From Beverwykella pulmonaria (taxonomy: Eukaryota > Ascomycota > Dothideomycetes > Pleosporales > Melanommataceae): DNA of 64,000 nucleotides. Shown here one piece after another: positions 43,478 to 55,352 of this stretch. Below the pieces are notes generated by a model. The model worked only from the letters and a program-made list of their open reading frames with translations. It searched no databases and had not been told where the DNA came from. The position numbers and the translations under genes were made by a program. Location: contig BCHH01000015.1 in the NCBI GenBank assembly GCA_001599595.1, forward strand, positions 463,431 to 527,430, given 5' to 3'. Positions within the stretch are counted from its first letter, which is position 1. Each line of letters opens with the position of its first letter.

Positions 43478-44814
43478 GATGATTATACTAGAGCGTTAGT
43501 GAACAGAACTTTCACAATCTCGAAGCCATCGGGCGCCTTACGAGAATGAATAATGATGTCAAGAATGATGTAGTTGAGAGAACCAAGGCTGATTAGAATT
43601 CGAAATTGAAAAGAAGGAAAACAGATCCACACAACCTTATTTCAGCCCAACGTCACTTGTCGAACTAAAGCCTAGTGATGGGATCTTCTATCCGAAGGCA
43701 AGGGAATCGTGGCAGGTTGGACCTGCCGACTTACCCGCTGCAGAGAACGCGGGGTGCCTTTTGGGTAACTCTCACGCCAGCACACATCTAATTATTGATT
43801 TCCATTTTGGAAGACACGCTGTGGAGGCAATTGCTTTGAACAACATACAAAATATGATACAACTTATGCAGTATTTGCTGCCGCTTCAAAGAGGAATGTT
43901 ATTCTGGCACGGTTTAAGATAAAATTAGGCCTAGAGACGATGTCGGTGGCTTCAATAGCATGATTTAGGCAGATACTCTGCCGATAGAGCAGGAGGAGGA
44001 AGCGTTATTCCCGATAGAATGCTGGAAGATGCAGTCAGCAATTTCCGGCCGATATCGCTCGCGGCTGGCAACGGGATAATCCACTTCACGTGCATGTGTT
44101 TTAGTTCTCACAAAACCCTTATAGAATATAGAAGGGGTAGAAAGAGGATGAAAGCTTACGTTGATCAAGTTAGTAGTCGGCATATATCAGTTGGCTCTGC
44201 ACACACGGCGGATTTATGATTGTATCTCTCAGTACGGGCCGGGAATATGCGATGCAGCATAACATGCTAATAGGGAAATATAGCATGGAGAATTCGTCAA
44301 TGGCGAATGAAACTGAGACAATTTCATGGTACGAAGGAAAGTAGACTACAAGTAGGTCTAAGGATATGATGGCTCGGAAGAGATGCAGCATGCTCATTGG
44401 ACAATCTTGGGAAACGCGCCCAAAAACGCACAGTCCATCGTATTTTTAGCGAAAACAAAATTTACTGTCTCCCCACTCCCGATTCCCTCCATCCAATCTT
44501 TCCTCAGGCCTATCTTTGCCTTCGCTACAATCATAGAAGGTTATCGCATTGTTGAACTCTGATCGATCTGCTGCTTCATCTGTCCCTCCGGATTGCCTTG
44601 CGCGGTTCGACACGCATCGTGCGACCGCCAACGGATTTTTTCTTTACCACCTTTGGCTCGATGTCAATTGACCTAGTCAGAACGATCTGAAACATCTATC
44701 TTTCATTCGAAGCACTAGTCCCTTGTCGATTACGACTAGGGGCGTTCGGAACTAGACCAATCGCGTGGGATCGTCTCCTAATAGAAATGGAATACTGGCA
44801 CCACGAATCCAACC
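43478..44814. other. Divergent intergenic region between the MFS and HET genes
   Basis: No supported coding sequence. It contains both upstream regions. Several short minus-strand frames at 43965-44631 look random. Confidence 0.5.
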
Positions 44815-46590
44815 ATGCGTCTCCTTCATGCCGAAACTCTCGAATTCAGATCATTCAACGAAAGTGACATTCCAGAATATGTCATACTCTCGCACACATG
44901 GGGCGGCGATGAGGTCAGCTACCAGGATATGTGTTGGCTACAAAAACTGCAGAACATGCCGCATGAGTTGAAATCCAACCCTTTGTATGCACTATTTATA
45001 AGTGCTGGCGGAGGGGCAATGCTTCCCAGTTCCCAGGAAGCGATCACAGATCGTGCCGGATACGCTAAAATCGCCCAGACTGCAAGAATCACATTGACAC
45101 TGGGATATCAATACTTCTGGATCGACACATGCTGTATCGACAAGACGAGCAGTGCTGAGTTGCAGGAAGCGATCAACTCCATGTATCGTTGGTATCAATG
45201 CTCAGCCCGCTGTGTTGTGTTTCTCTCTGATGCCGTACCAATCTCGCCTGGTACCTTACTGCTGCAGCATTTCACCGAGGCGTTGCGAGGATCTAGATGG
45301 GTCACAAGGGGTTGGACCTTGCAAGAGCTCATCGCACCGCGTTATATTTCCTTTTACGATCGAGGTTGGACCTACCTCTGCGACAAACGAGAGGTCATCG
45401 CTTCACTAGAATTAGTCACGGGAATACCGCTCAATATACTGCAAGGCGATAGCCCCAGCGATGAATCTGTTGCTCAGAGAATGTCGTGGGCTGCTAATCG
45501 TTCTACGACTCGAATTGAAGATTCAGCATACTGTCTCATGGGTCTATTTGGTATACACATGCCGATGTTGTACGGCGAGGGAGAGAAGTCATTTATCAGG
45601 CTACAAGAGGAGATACTGAAAACGAACAGCGACGACTCAATCTTTACCTGGAGAGCTCCAGATGCTGGGCATTCCACATTTCGAGGATTGTTGGCTAGGT
45701 CGCCCAGTGAGTTCAAAAAGTGTGCCGGGGTTTATCGAGGTAACGCCCCGTTGGCCATATCCACAACAAACCTAGGAATTCACATCCAAATGAATCTCCG
45801 GCCCTTCGGGAAAAGCAAGCACTCGTACGTTGCCACCCTTCAAGCTGGAAACCATCTCGATCAGCGCTTTGGGATTGTGCTCAGGAAGCTCAATCCCGAC
45901 GAGAAACAAGACAGTGACCAACAATATACCCGAGTAAGCGCTCGATCGCTTATACTTGGTGATTCAACACGCGACAAATATTCGACCGATAAAAAGGTTG
46001 GGATCTATGTTCGCCAAGATCCTCAGTTACCGCGAAAGTTCGTCAGTGAGTACGTATACTGCTTCCATGTGCGAGACACACCGACCGCGCCGCTCTATAT
46101 CGTACGCCAGGCTTGGCCGTCCGAATGGTGGGACGCTACTACCAACGAGCTGCTCATCCCTGAAACACAAGCCAACTTCATGGCCATCCTTTGGTTCGAA
46201 CATCGAGTGGATGAAAGGTTCACCGAGCTTTGTCCTTCTTTCCAACTCATTCTTGGTTTTTCTCAAAAGGATGGACGAGGCTGGAGCAAAATCTTATCCG
46301 ACCAGGACGGATCATGGCCCAAGCATGGCGACTCTCATGTAACTTGGATGAAATGCATCAACGACCACGGCCCTTTCGACCGTTGCGGGCGACGAGACAG
46401 TCTTCATCTGCGCTTTCCCTATCTTCCCTTAGTGAACAAAAAGGTTCTCGAGGCGCTTGAAGTCGTGACTGTGGGCATGGAGCTGGTACTACGCGGGGAC
46501 AAAGTTTGTTATATTGTTGATGTTGGCTTCACAGGGATGTTGCAAGCCGCTTTAAGCACCGCCGTAGAAGAGGACTTCAACAAAGAATAA
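44815..46590 (+). CDS. HET-domain protein
   Basis: A 591-residue single exon beginning MRLLHAETLEF, the typical short N-terminus. HET blocks: EYVILSHTWG (about 21-30), a roughly 55-residue insertion, YFWIDTCCIDKTSSAELQ, SRWVTRGWTLQELIAPRY, ERIED-like RIEDSAYCLMGLFGIHMPML, and LYGEGEKSFIRLQEEI. It is the same subfamily as the protein at 2998-3900 (compare CCIDKSSSAELTEAINSM with CCIDKTSSAELQEAINSM), but has a roughly 290-residue C-terminal region (FRGLLARSPSEF .. DVGFTGMLQA) in place of the amyloid-like tail. The C-terminal half is of the common HET companion type with no known catalytic motif. It is a likely self/non-self recognition or cell-death effector in the cytosol. Confidence 0.95.
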   Translation: MRLLHAETLEFRSFNESDIPEYVILSHTWGGDEVSYQDMCWLQKLQNMPHELKSNPLYALFISAGGGAMLPSSQEAITDRAGYAKIAQTARITLTLGYQYFWIDTCCIDKTSSAELQEAINSMYRWYQCSARCVVFLSDAVPISPGTLLLQHFTEALRGSRWVTRGWTLQELIAPRYISFYDRGWTYLCDKREVIASLELVTGIPLNILQGDSPSDESVAQRMSWAANRSTTRIEDSAYCLMGLFGIHMPMLYGEGEKSFIRLQEEILKTNSDDSIFTWRAPDAGHSTFRGLLARSPSEFKKCAGVYRGNAPLAISTTNLGIHIQMNLRPFGKSKHSYVATLQAGNHLDQRFGIVLRKLNPDEKQDSDQQYTRVSARSLILGDSTRDKYSTDKKVGIYVRQDPQLPRKFVSEYVYCFHVRDTPTAPLYIVRQAWPSEWWDATTNELLIPETQANFMAILWFEHRVDERFTELCPSFQLILGFSQKDGRGWSKILSDQDGSWPKHGDSHVTWMKCINDHGPFDRCGRRDSLHLRFPYLPLVNKKVLEALEVVTVGMELVLRGDKVCYIVDVGFTGMLQAALSTAVEEDFNKE

Positions 46591-47336
46591 TCGACAATGC
46601 GTGCGGGATGACACGACAGTTAGCCATAACTGGAATGAGGTTTCACAACGTTCGAGTCTAACGCACCATCAGACACCTTTCATATCCAAAGCAGATACAA
46701 TCAGTCTGGCGCTATTACCGAAGAGTAGTGCTTGAAATGGTCTTAACGGCATTCTCGACATGCTGTCACGTTCGATAAGTTCGCCAGGTTACCTAAGCAC
46801 GACTTCAGCCTCATAAACATGGATGATAGGATCATGGATCGACGTGTTTACTACCAAACCCGAACATCAATCGCATAACTCATTCGATAATTATTGGACA
46901 CTTGCCATCTTCAAATTTTAGTACACTTGAAATGGCATTCAGCCTGGACTTTGTCGAAAATCTCGCGTTTGCTATTTATCCGACCCCGCGCCTCAATTTC
47001 ACCCTGCTGTTTCCGTTAAATCAGACGCACACAACATCTATTAACCCACGCATGATCTACCGAAAATACATAATTTGCACGTTTTATAAGAAGTGGCCAC
47101 GAATTCTTCATTTACTATATGAGCTTCGTTACAGCGGTAGTGGGTCTCGACATCATCTTTAATGTTCGTTGCAGCGTCATTTCCAGGTCCGGCTATATGG
47201 AGTACCGGTCCTGCATTTGACAAAATCGCCCGAACTGTTTCGCTCCTCTACGGTCCTCAGCTCCTCTTCTCCATCTTCAGCTATTGCAGATGCGAACTCT
47301 GTAGCCGTAATTATCGCTAATCCTCCAGCTCGCAGA
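46591..47336. other. Upstream region of the spherulin-4-like gene
   Basis: A frame at 46902-47162 and one from 47163 (MFVAASFPGPAIWSTG..) are open but have no family match and do not splice obviously into the spherulin gene. Treated as non-coding. Confidence 0.4.
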
Positions 47337-48265
47337 ATGTCGATATTGCTTCCGCTCTATGTGTATCCAACACCAGGGGCATGGGATCCACTATATACAG
47401 CGTGAGTTCACTCCATTTGCCGCCCAACTTTTTGTTACTGACATATCTGCAGAGCAAAGGCGCACCCTAACGTCGATTTCACCGCAGTCATCAATCCGTG
47501 CTCCGGTCCCTGCATAAGCTCACTTCCCGACCAAGTCTACCTTGATGAAATCCCCAAATTGAAGACATTCGACAACATTCGGACTTTAGGTATTACCTTG
47601 TTATTTGTCATGTAAGAATTATTTTGGCCTAACGGAATAAGGATATGTGGCGACAAATTACACGGCCAAGGAACTGAGTCGCGTGTTGGCCGAAATCGAC
47701 GCGTACGCTAATTGGCCTAAAGTCTTCAACAACACCAAGTTAAAGATTGACGGGATTTTCTTTGATGAGACGCCGAGCGAGTATCTGGCAGACAAATATC
47801 AGTACTTGAAATTAGCTAGCCAAGCAGTGAAGAACGGGTCAAGGTTTAAAGACAGATTCGTTGGTAGGTGGTGGCAAAGCCCATTTCTCGGTAGTGTCCT
47901 AACTTTCTAAACCAGTCCACAACCCCGGCCTCATCGCGCCGTCAGTTCTGAACTCCACCACCGCGCTGCAAAACTCGTACATCAATCTCACGGACATCAC
48001 AGTCGTATTTGAGGAGAAATTCGAGAAATGGCTCGATGCGCCTACGTTCAATGCGCTTCAGAATTCCAAGGTCAAGCGATCAAAACTGGCGGTCATTTTG
48101 CACTCGATGCCGAACCTGAGCAAGAAGGTGCTGGATTATGTGGTCGAGCAGGTTGAAGAGACTGCGTATTGGCTGTTCTTCACAGATGTGAAAGTCAAGG
48201 ATGAGTATTACCATAGTTTCAGTCCCATGTTTGCAGATGTTGCGAGCAGCGTGGATGGTGCTTGA
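47337..48265 (+). CDS. Spherulin-4-like / spherulation-specific family 4 protein
   Basis: Four exons, 47337-47401, 47453-47589, 47642-47863 and 47916-48265, all junction phases agreeing, give 257 residues. The start MSILLPLYVYPTPGAWDPLY is diagnostic of the family. FTAVINPCSGPC, VATNYTAKELSRVLAEIDAY, IDGIFFDETPSEYL and VVHNPGLIAP follow in the expected order for this TIM-barrel-like fold related to glycoside hydrolases (compare GH114/GH135-like). In slime moulds the transcript marks encystment; in fungi some relatives act on exopolysaccharide. No signal peptide is visible at this start, which is unusual for a surface-acting member, so an upstream leader exon is possible. Confidence 0.88.
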
Positions 48266-48806
48266 ATCGACTTCAGGCAGTTCTTGGGCGTGAAACAATC
48301 TTATCGCTTTCCGAATGTATGCGTATGTGGCAACAGAGAATCTTGCTTTGGATGTACCATTGCTAAAACCCCTTCGTGGATATCTTTTATTGTTGCCTTC
48401 TATTAGATTACGAGACGACGACGCGGTTCTTATCTTTGTTCACTTGTGGGTTGCGGTACGTATCTCTGATATTAACAATATCCACAGCTAATCTCGACGC
48501 ACAACTCCGTATCTCGGGCAATACTATTGTGACATTTCCTGGAAAGGCGATGTTGAGAATACGTGGTAGGTCATCGGTTGCGGTTAGCCTTCTCGGAGAC
48601 TAGACCCTCGGGATTTGCAGCCTATCTACCCTAGTTTCTGAGACGGCCCTTCTTTTTCCATTTCTATCGTCGCCAGCGATAGATCCGACCCGGATTGATA
48701 GGTGGGACAAGGTGGGGAGCTGCCAGTACAACGCTCTCGGGCAACATAAACAGCACCTTCCTGCAATATTTTTTCTGGAGATAACACCACGATCAGTGAG
48801 TACAGG
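48266..48806. other. Intergenic
   Basis: No gene is supported. It includes the 3' end of the spherulin gene and the upstream region of the sugar-transporter gene. Confidence 0.5.
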
Positions 48807-50522
48807 ATGTCGGGAGGCAAAGTTTCATCATGGGTTCCACGAAGCCAGGCGCTGCTTGTAGCGCTTATCGTTGGAACGTCGGTGGTTGATTCAGTGGTAA
48901 ATATTTGAGCTCTTCGCGATGTTACATGAAGACAGAAGCTTACAGTACGACAGCTCGTAGGTTTCGACTCTTCGCTTATGGGGTCTCTCAATGTGATGCC
49001 CTCCTACGTTTCGTACTTCTCGCTAAATACCACTACCAAATCTCTTAACACCGCAGTGTCCTACGTAGGCGGCGCAACAGCCTCTCTCTTCGCTGGCCCC
49101 TTTGTCGATTGGCGCGGTCGTAAAGAGTCCATCTATTGGTCCTGCCTCATAACTCTCATCGGGGGTGTGATTCAGGGCTGCGCACAGAATGTTGGCATGT
49201 TCATTGGCGGAAGGTTCATCCTAGGTATTGGACTCGGACTCTCGCAGGTCAGCACCCCAACACTTGTTGCTGAGGTGTCTCCAGTGAGATGGAGGGCTTT
49301 TGCGTTGGGGTTGTACTACGCGTTCTGGGGGGTAGGCACTTTGCTAGCTACTGGTGTTTGCTATGGTGTAAGTCTCCTAGCAATACTGTGGCAGACTATG
49401 CTAAATAATACTTAGACACAAGATCTCACGACGACATGGGCATGGCGGATACCGAGTCTAGTACAGGGCATTCCAAGCATTATGTGCATGGTCGTTTTAC
49501 TCTTCGTTCCCGAATCGCCTCGCTGGCTCATCAGTCGCGGTCGGAATGAAGAGGCGCTGGAAATACTTGCAATTACGAATGCACAAGGCAACCTGGATGA
49601 TCCTCTCGTTCTGATCCAGTACAAAGAAATTACCGATACGCTGACATGGGAGAAGGAGCGCGAACTGTCACTTTTCCAAGCTGTGACCCTGAAAGCGAAC
49701 CGAAAAAGACTGATTATCACTGCGACGTTTTCAATCATTGTCATGATGCCCGGCACCAACATTGTTACTTTCTACTTTGGAGACATGCTGTCTTCTGCCG
49801 GTAAGTTACTTTGTAGGTAACCCCAAATCAGCGCGATATTAACAAATTCAGGCATTACCAATCCAAAAACCCAACTCGAGATTAATGTTATCCTCACATC
49901 GTGTACCTTAGTTGTGGCCGTCATCGGATCTATGTACGCCGATAAGGTGGGCCGCAAAACGCTTTGTGTGGCCGCACTCGCTGGCGGTATTGTCTCGCTC
50001 TACATTCTTGCGGGCCTGACAGCAGTGTACGGTGAATCTAGCAACAGGCCTGGGATTTACGGCACCATTGCGATGATTTTCCTGTACAATGCTTCGTACG
50101 CATGGGGGATCACACCCTTGACCGTACTCTACCCGCCAGAGATTTTGAGCTTCGATATTCGTGCCGTCGGAATGGGCATTTACACATTCACCACAAAGCT
50201 GTGTGGGCTATTCGTTGCAATGGTTATCCCATTTGGCATGGCTGCGATTGGCTGGAAGGTGTACATAATCAACGCGAGCGTTGATGTTCTAATGGTCGTG
50301 GGTGTCATTTTGTATTGGGTTGAAACGAGAGGGATGACACTCGAGGAAGCCGACAAGATGTTTGATGGACACAAACACTCCGACGTCCCGGACCTTGAGG
50401 CGATTCTCGAAGGCAAAAAAATGATTGACTCGAGTGTGCTGATAGGCGAATCTATATCGACGGTCGTCTCCAGGAGTGGAGCAAAGATTGCGAAGGTGAA
50501 GGTGGGGAAGGGTTCGGATTGA
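48807..50522 (+). CDS. MFS transporter, sugar porter family
   Basis: Four exons, 48807-48896, 48954-49367, 49416-49800 and 49852-50522, give 519 residues. LVGFDSSLMGSLNVMPSY follows TM1, the usual position after the first splice. DWRGRKESIYWSC is the sugar-porter loop motif, RFILGIGLGLSQVSTPTLVAEV the TM4-5 signature, PESPRWLISRGR the cytoplasmic PESPR motif, and the second-half DKVGRKTL and VETRGMTLEEAD the C-terminal counterparts. It should import hexoses, disaccharides or lactose-like sugars with protons across the plasma membrane. The acceptor at 48953 (CGACAG) was chosen because the earlier TTACAG would run into a stop. A 2OG oxygenase gene follows 290 bp downstream on the same strand. 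Confidence 0.94.
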
Positions 50523-50812
50523 TATGGATTAATTAGCAGCAACGGAAAGTGTCAAGGCGATAAGCAAGGGTGAGAGAGTCGGTATGCCAATTCCGGAGGA
50601 CCCCGCACGTGCTCTGCGGGGATCTCCTTGTTCAGTCTAGGTTAAGAAATCGCGGTTTGATCACGAAGTTATCTATCTGATGTTGTTCAGTTACCCCACT
50701 TACGGAATGCTACATTTATACGTCACCTACGAAACGTGACATTCTTCCTATATATTATTTGAGCGCATTGTATATACGAGAAAATTCTTTGTTTTAATAG
50801 ACTATAACCAAA
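50523..50812. promoter_or_regulatory. Promoter region of the 2OG oxygenase
   Basis: 290 bp between stop and start. A TATATATTATTT stretch lies about 60 bp before the ATG, which is in context ACCAAAATGAC. A CCCCGCACGTGCTCTGCGGGG inverted repeat at about 50601-50621 could be a terminator hairpin or regulatory palindrome; it is centred on CACGTG. Confidence 0.45.
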
Positions 50813-51832
50813 ATGACTAAGTTAGGAGATGCAAACATCGCTGTCGTGTCCTTCGAGCGCTTCATCCAGGGTGATGACACGGATAAACGTGTTGTGGCAA
50901 AAGAACTCTACGAAGCCTTCTCCACAGTTGGTTGGGTGTACCTAAAGGACCATGGGATTCCTCAAAGCAGAGTTGACGAGATCTTCGAATTGGTCGGTTG
51001 ATGCATGAATTCCTTCGTAGCGTGCACTAACACTGCTCAGGCCAAATCGTTCTTCGAACACCCAATCGAGAAGAAACTCGAATGGACGCTCGACAATCCC
51101 GAAGTAAACCAAGGCTACACCGCCGATGGCACAGAAGGCAACGGCGTAGACCACAAAGAATGCTATGAGCACCGCCGCTTCGCCAATGCCTCTTGTCCAA
51201 CCGAATCCGAACTCCCCTCCTTTAAAACTACCGTGGACGACTTCTATAGCCAATTGTTCGTCCTTGGCATGCAAGTCCTCAAATGTCTAGCCATGGCCTT
51301 AGAACTCGGCGACAATTTCTTTGACAACATCACTACAAAGGCCGATCCCCAACTCCGACTAGTTCATTACCCCTCTACGCACCGCAGCGTTATCGAACAA
51401 CCAGGGCACGCTCGAATCCGCCCACACACCGACTTCGGACTTTGCACTCTGCTTTTCCAGGACCAAGTTGGCGGGCTTGAAGTCGATCCCTCTCATACAG
51501 GGGACTTCAAAGCCGCGCTGCCCATTCCCGGGACGGTGCTTATCAACATTGCCGATTTGATGCAACGGTTGACAAACGATCGGTGCCGGAGTACATTGCA
51601 TCGAGTTGTGAGCCCAAATGTGGAGGGCGATATTTTGCCTGCTAGATACTCGATCCCCTTTTTCATTCATCCCAACCCCGATGTGATGATAGATCCCTTA
51701 ATCAAGGAGGAGAACGAGGTCAAGAAGTATGAGGCAATCAATGCTGGGGAGTGGAGGACGTGGAATACGGCGATGAACTACGACTTGCCGACCGCTGTGG
51801 ATACTGCGAAGGTGGGTGTTGTTGCTACATAA
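50813..51832 (+). CDS. 2-oxoglutarate/Fe(II)-dependent dioxygenase (isopenicillin-N-synthase-like)
   Basis: Two exons, 50813-50992 and 51041-51832. The 48-bp intron has a weak GTCGGT donor, a CACTAAC branch and a GCTCAG acceptor. The protein has 323 residues. The N-terminal DIOX_N part includes STVGWVYLKDHGIP. The iron ligands are His189 and Asp191 (PHTDFG) and His247 (STLHRVV). 2OG is held by Arg262-x-Ser264 (RYSIPFF). Such enzymes hydroxylate or desaturate small molecules, as in gibberellin, alkaloid or terpenoid pathways; the substrate is unknown. The neighbouring upstream sugar porter is on the same strand, but there is no evidence of co-function. Confidence 0.94.
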
Positions 51833-53157
51833 GTGCTCAAATGGTGGCTAATCTCAGGCTCAGTTTTCGATCAAGGTCTGACAAGAACCCACAAACACAT
51901 CTTAATTTATATATCTTAAGACTATATTGCATCTCAAAAATTTTCCATCCTCTCTCCCCTGACCTAGGAGCAACTGGGAGAGATTGTCACCAATTTTCGT
52001 TGCAGTATTCTTCATAACATCAGTCCCTCCTTAAGTACCTCGATTTTTGGTTGCGATCCAGAACAAGTCATTCGAATCTTCCCAATATTTGAGCCAAAGA
52101 TGATCCAATAGTTTGTGCAGAAGATCACGCCAGTGTACTAGCAAATATTCTGAGTTCAAAAGTCTTGGAAATCTATTGACTAATTGGCTGCTTATGAATG
52201 TAGCCTCAGGAAACTGACTGCATTAGATAGACCGTAGACTCGTCAAAATGATTGTAGCGCTTATGAAGATCTTTAACAGTTCAAGTCCTATTTTTAACTT
52301 CAAAATACATCGCTCGTACCTCCAAAATGCGATCGGAACCCCATATAAAATGTGATTAGTTGATTATCCATTCATGTATATGTATAAGAATCAGTGTCTA
52401 TGTCAGGGTTGTCTATTGACTCTAACCCGCGACTAATATCTTAGAAGATCGGAAAATTTATAATGAAGACCATTTCATAGCAATAAACGTTTCCGGGACG
52501 TCGAAGGAGGTATAAGGACTACTAGGTTATAATCGTTTAGGAATATCTGTGGGATTAGTTGTAAGTTGTAGCATATAAGGGCTGTATTCGAATATCTCGA
52601 CCTTCTTCTGAAAACGCAGTTCGCAGGTGATGACGGATCAACTCTTTTTTCATAGTAGTATCAGGACCATTAGGTGCAGTGGTTGTCTTTCATGAAGAAA
52701 TAGTTCGAGATCAGTATCAAGACGGTTGAAAACGCTCCAGTGATCAAGAAACTTGGTACCGGTAACAAAGAGCCACGGAAAGAGCACATTGGCCTTTAAT
52801 CATACGCTCCTTTGACCAAATATAGCACTAATATATGTGTTAAGTTAATCAATGACCAAGTCACCATAAGAGCTAAATGGCTTTGGGATTTTACAACAGA
52901 AATCTTGGGGAGTGGAAAAGCTCACTCGCCAAGGATAGTAAGATAATCGGATGGTGAATATGAATAGGAAATTGGCTTATGGCAACAGGTTTGGCCCGAA
53001 TTTGCGTATTTGGTGTCATCCAACTATAGATTCGCTTCTCGCAGACTACCCTACAGTGAAGATCTTGCATACCACCTGTGGTAGTTCAAGGAGAAGTAGA
53101 ACAATTGAATCATCTACTCTCACAACTCTTCAAGGTGACAAAAACTTTGTAAATTCC
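51833..53157. other. AT-rich intergenic DNA
   Basis: Over 1.3 kb without supported genes or repeats shared elsewhere in the window. The plus-strand frame at 52951-53739 mostly overlaps the opposite-strand esterase. Confidence 0.55.
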
Positions 53158-54012
53158 TTAAGCAAATTGAGAAAAGAATTCCCAAACCGCTGCACCCGTG
53201 TATGTACTTTCTTTGTTGGTACCAGTGTCTGTCGGGATAGGGGTGTGGTCTCCGTCAAAAGCAGTCCACCAAACAGGCTTGCCAGCAGCACAGCCAGTAT
53301 ACTTTGTCACAAAGTGTGTTTTGCTTCCCGATGCTGGTTCCTTTGCGTCCTGAGTAGTGCAACCATTGTTCTTCACGAATGTGTCCCGAAGCTGCCGTCC
53401 TTGGGAAATGGGCAGTACACTATCACTAACACCATGCTGCCCGTAGTAGGCTACGGGATCCATTCCGCCTACACAACCACTGAGAAGACCCCCAGACAAT
53501 GCAGCGATTGCGCGGAATTGCTTTCCGAGCGTACAGGCGATAGAATACGACATTGCGGCTCCGTAGCTGAATCCCATAGAGAATCGCAAGTTTTCATTGA
53601 TGCAGAGTTCTGCATCTACTGCTCTCATGATGGCTTGAATGAATGCAATATCCTCTCCGCCACTATTTGCCCATCCGCTTCTACCATCACTCACAAGCCC
53701 ATTCGGTGCGACGAAGATGGCACTATCATTGCTGAGTGATTGAAGTCCGTAGTAGGGCTGAATACTGCCGTTCTTTGCAACATCGTTCATAGTTCCAGTC
53801 CACCAGTGTAGGCCAAAGATGAGGCGATACGGGTGGGTGTTGTTGTAATTGTCTGGTAGCGTAAGAATCCATTCGCGCGTTTGGTTGTACACCGTGACTG
53901 TATTTATCCCAGCGTTTATCTTCGAAGGATTCGTCCCACATCCAGTGCTTCTTGCAAGAATGCAGGCAGAGAAGGCCGCAAAGATCAGAAGAATACTCTT
54001 TGTGAGTTGCAT
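53158..54012 (-). CDS. Secreted feruloyl-esterase-like hydrolase (CE1/FaeB-FaeD type)
   Basis: The start is placed at 54012 because the peptide MQLTKSILLIFAAFSACILA is a clear signal sequence; the open frame extends 31 codons upstream. The mature protein begins RSTGCGTNP, as in fungal type-D esterases. The nucleophile elbow GFSYG carries Ser149, Asp197 sits in HGVSDSVLP, and His256 in DGDHTPIP completes the alpha/beta-hydrolase triad. LIFGLHWWTGT is the oxyanion-hole region. Length 284 fits the family. It would release ferulic and related acids from plant cell-wall arabinoxylan or pectin outside the cell. Even-numbered cysteines suggest disulfides. The gene is single-exon. Confidence 0.93.
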   Translation of the reverse strand: MQLTKSILLIFAAFSACILARSTGCGTNPSKINAGINTVTVYNQTREWILTLPDNYNNTHPYRLIFGLHWWTGTMNDVAKNGSIQPYYGLQSLSNDSAIFVAPNGLVSDGRSGWANSGGEDIAFIQAIMRAVDAELCINENLRFSMGFSYGAAMSYSIACTLGKQFRAIAALSGGLLSGCVGGMDPVAYYGQHGVSDSVLPISQGRQLRDTFVKNNGCTTQDAKEPASGSKTHFVTKYTGCAAGKPVWWTAFDGDHTPIPTDTGTNKESTYTGAAVWEFFSQFA

Positions 54013-54105
54013 GATATGAAAGATCTTGTCCGATTGGCGCAAGCGCAGGAATGGGATTTTGCTCTGTAAAATGTGGGGATTTTGGATCTTGGGGATTTTA
54101 TGCAT

Positions 54106-54520
54106 TTCCTCTTTGTGAAAAATTTCAAATGAAAGGGCTTGTGACTTCTCTCAGGGAGATATTAACTTCAGCTTATCCATACCGGTGAACAACTTTCTGT
54201 AGTGAAGGAGGAGCTTCGATTTCAAAGCCGAATGGACTGCCGGTTTGTTGTTTCAATTAGCCGCTTGCAAATTATATTGTTGTTCAACTGGCTCAAGAAT
54301 ATCAAGGATATATGTTCCAACCAATCACTGCATATTAGTACCGGAGGAAAAATTCAATGCGTATTTATGATACTGAGATGCACAGCCCAAATAATGTCTT
54401 CATAGCCGCGTGCGAGTATTGTACATATTGCGAACTTATACAAGAACTACTCAGTACTGTATGACTTCCTCCACGAAACCATTTCACTCATCCTGAGACT
54501 TCCGTGATAAGGAATCGTTG
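54106..54520. other. Intergenic between two minus-strand genes
   Basis: Promoter of the esterase gene and 3' end of the next gene. No other feature was recognised. Confidence 0.5.
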
Positions 54521-55352
54521 TTACTCCACTGATTTAATTTTCTTTAGGCACGCTATCTTATCGTACCGATTAGTGAAAATTCCAGACTCTTCATAGATGT
54601 CCCTCTTTCTTTTATCCAAAGCACATGAAGAGCCCCCAGATTTTTCGACCTCCCGTTCGCTTGTTGCAAGCTGAACATTATCAGTACGTAACGTTCACTC
54701 CGAAGGATCGCTATAAAAGTTGAAGAACGTACCACATTGAAAAATCGAAATTGCTCCTTCAGAAACATGAAAAAGTCTTTCGCTGTGTAAGTGGCATGCG
54801 CTCTCCACTCATCATCGTCCGATTGTTGGGCCTACAAACAAAAGTCAGTTTGGCTATTTGATCAGAAGGGAATTGGCCGACCTGCGATAAGCCGGTTGGC
54901 TTGGGTCCTTCCTGGCAATCACATAAGATTCCGACGCCCCTCTCTGTATCGATGAGAAAGTACAGCCCATTTCTTCCCTCAGCTGGTGTAGCAGTTACGA
55001 GGACATGTGGCGGGAGCTTCCCCCAATTTTGTGGCGGCTCTACAATCTCGATGTCTGGATGCGCACCACTAAAAGACTTCTTGATGTACGCTCCTGTGTA
55101 GTCCGCGGCGGAAGTGCTTTCGTAGATTTGATACGGATTATCATGCTCGTCACGCTGCACAAATGGCAGATGCCGGATTAGATCAACCACCTCCTTACTC
55201 TTGTTCAGTGGCACAAGAAACTCGGCCGTAATATCGGGCCATCCTCCAGGAGGGGGACGTTTAATGACAGTGGTAGGTAGGTATATGTTGGTGATAAACT
55301 CATAATACGAGTAGACTTCAGCAACAATCTCATCTCTCGAGTACGCCGGCAT
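54521..55352 (-). CDS. Three-exon hypothetical protein
   Basis: Exons 55352-54882, 54831-54733 and 54670-54521 are all joined in phase 0 (introns 50 and 62 bp, GTCGGC..TTTGTAG and GTACGT..GTTCAG), giving 239 residues. The N-terminal part (MPAYSRDEIVAEVYSYYEFI .. ADYTGAYIKKSF) and a middle LVTATPAEGRNGLYFLIDTE followed by GVGILCDCQEGPKP look like a compact cytosolic domain; DEWRAHATYTAKDFF crosses into exon 2. The C-terminus is lysine-rich. I do not recognise the family with certainty. The consistent splice phases and codon use argue that it is real and expressed. Confidence 0.75.

Noticed and set aside
52951..53739. 262-codon plus-strand frame
   Set aside because: It mostly overlaps the feruloyl-esterase gene on the opposite strand, which has a signal peptide and full catalytic triad; the plus-strand translation has no coherent domain.
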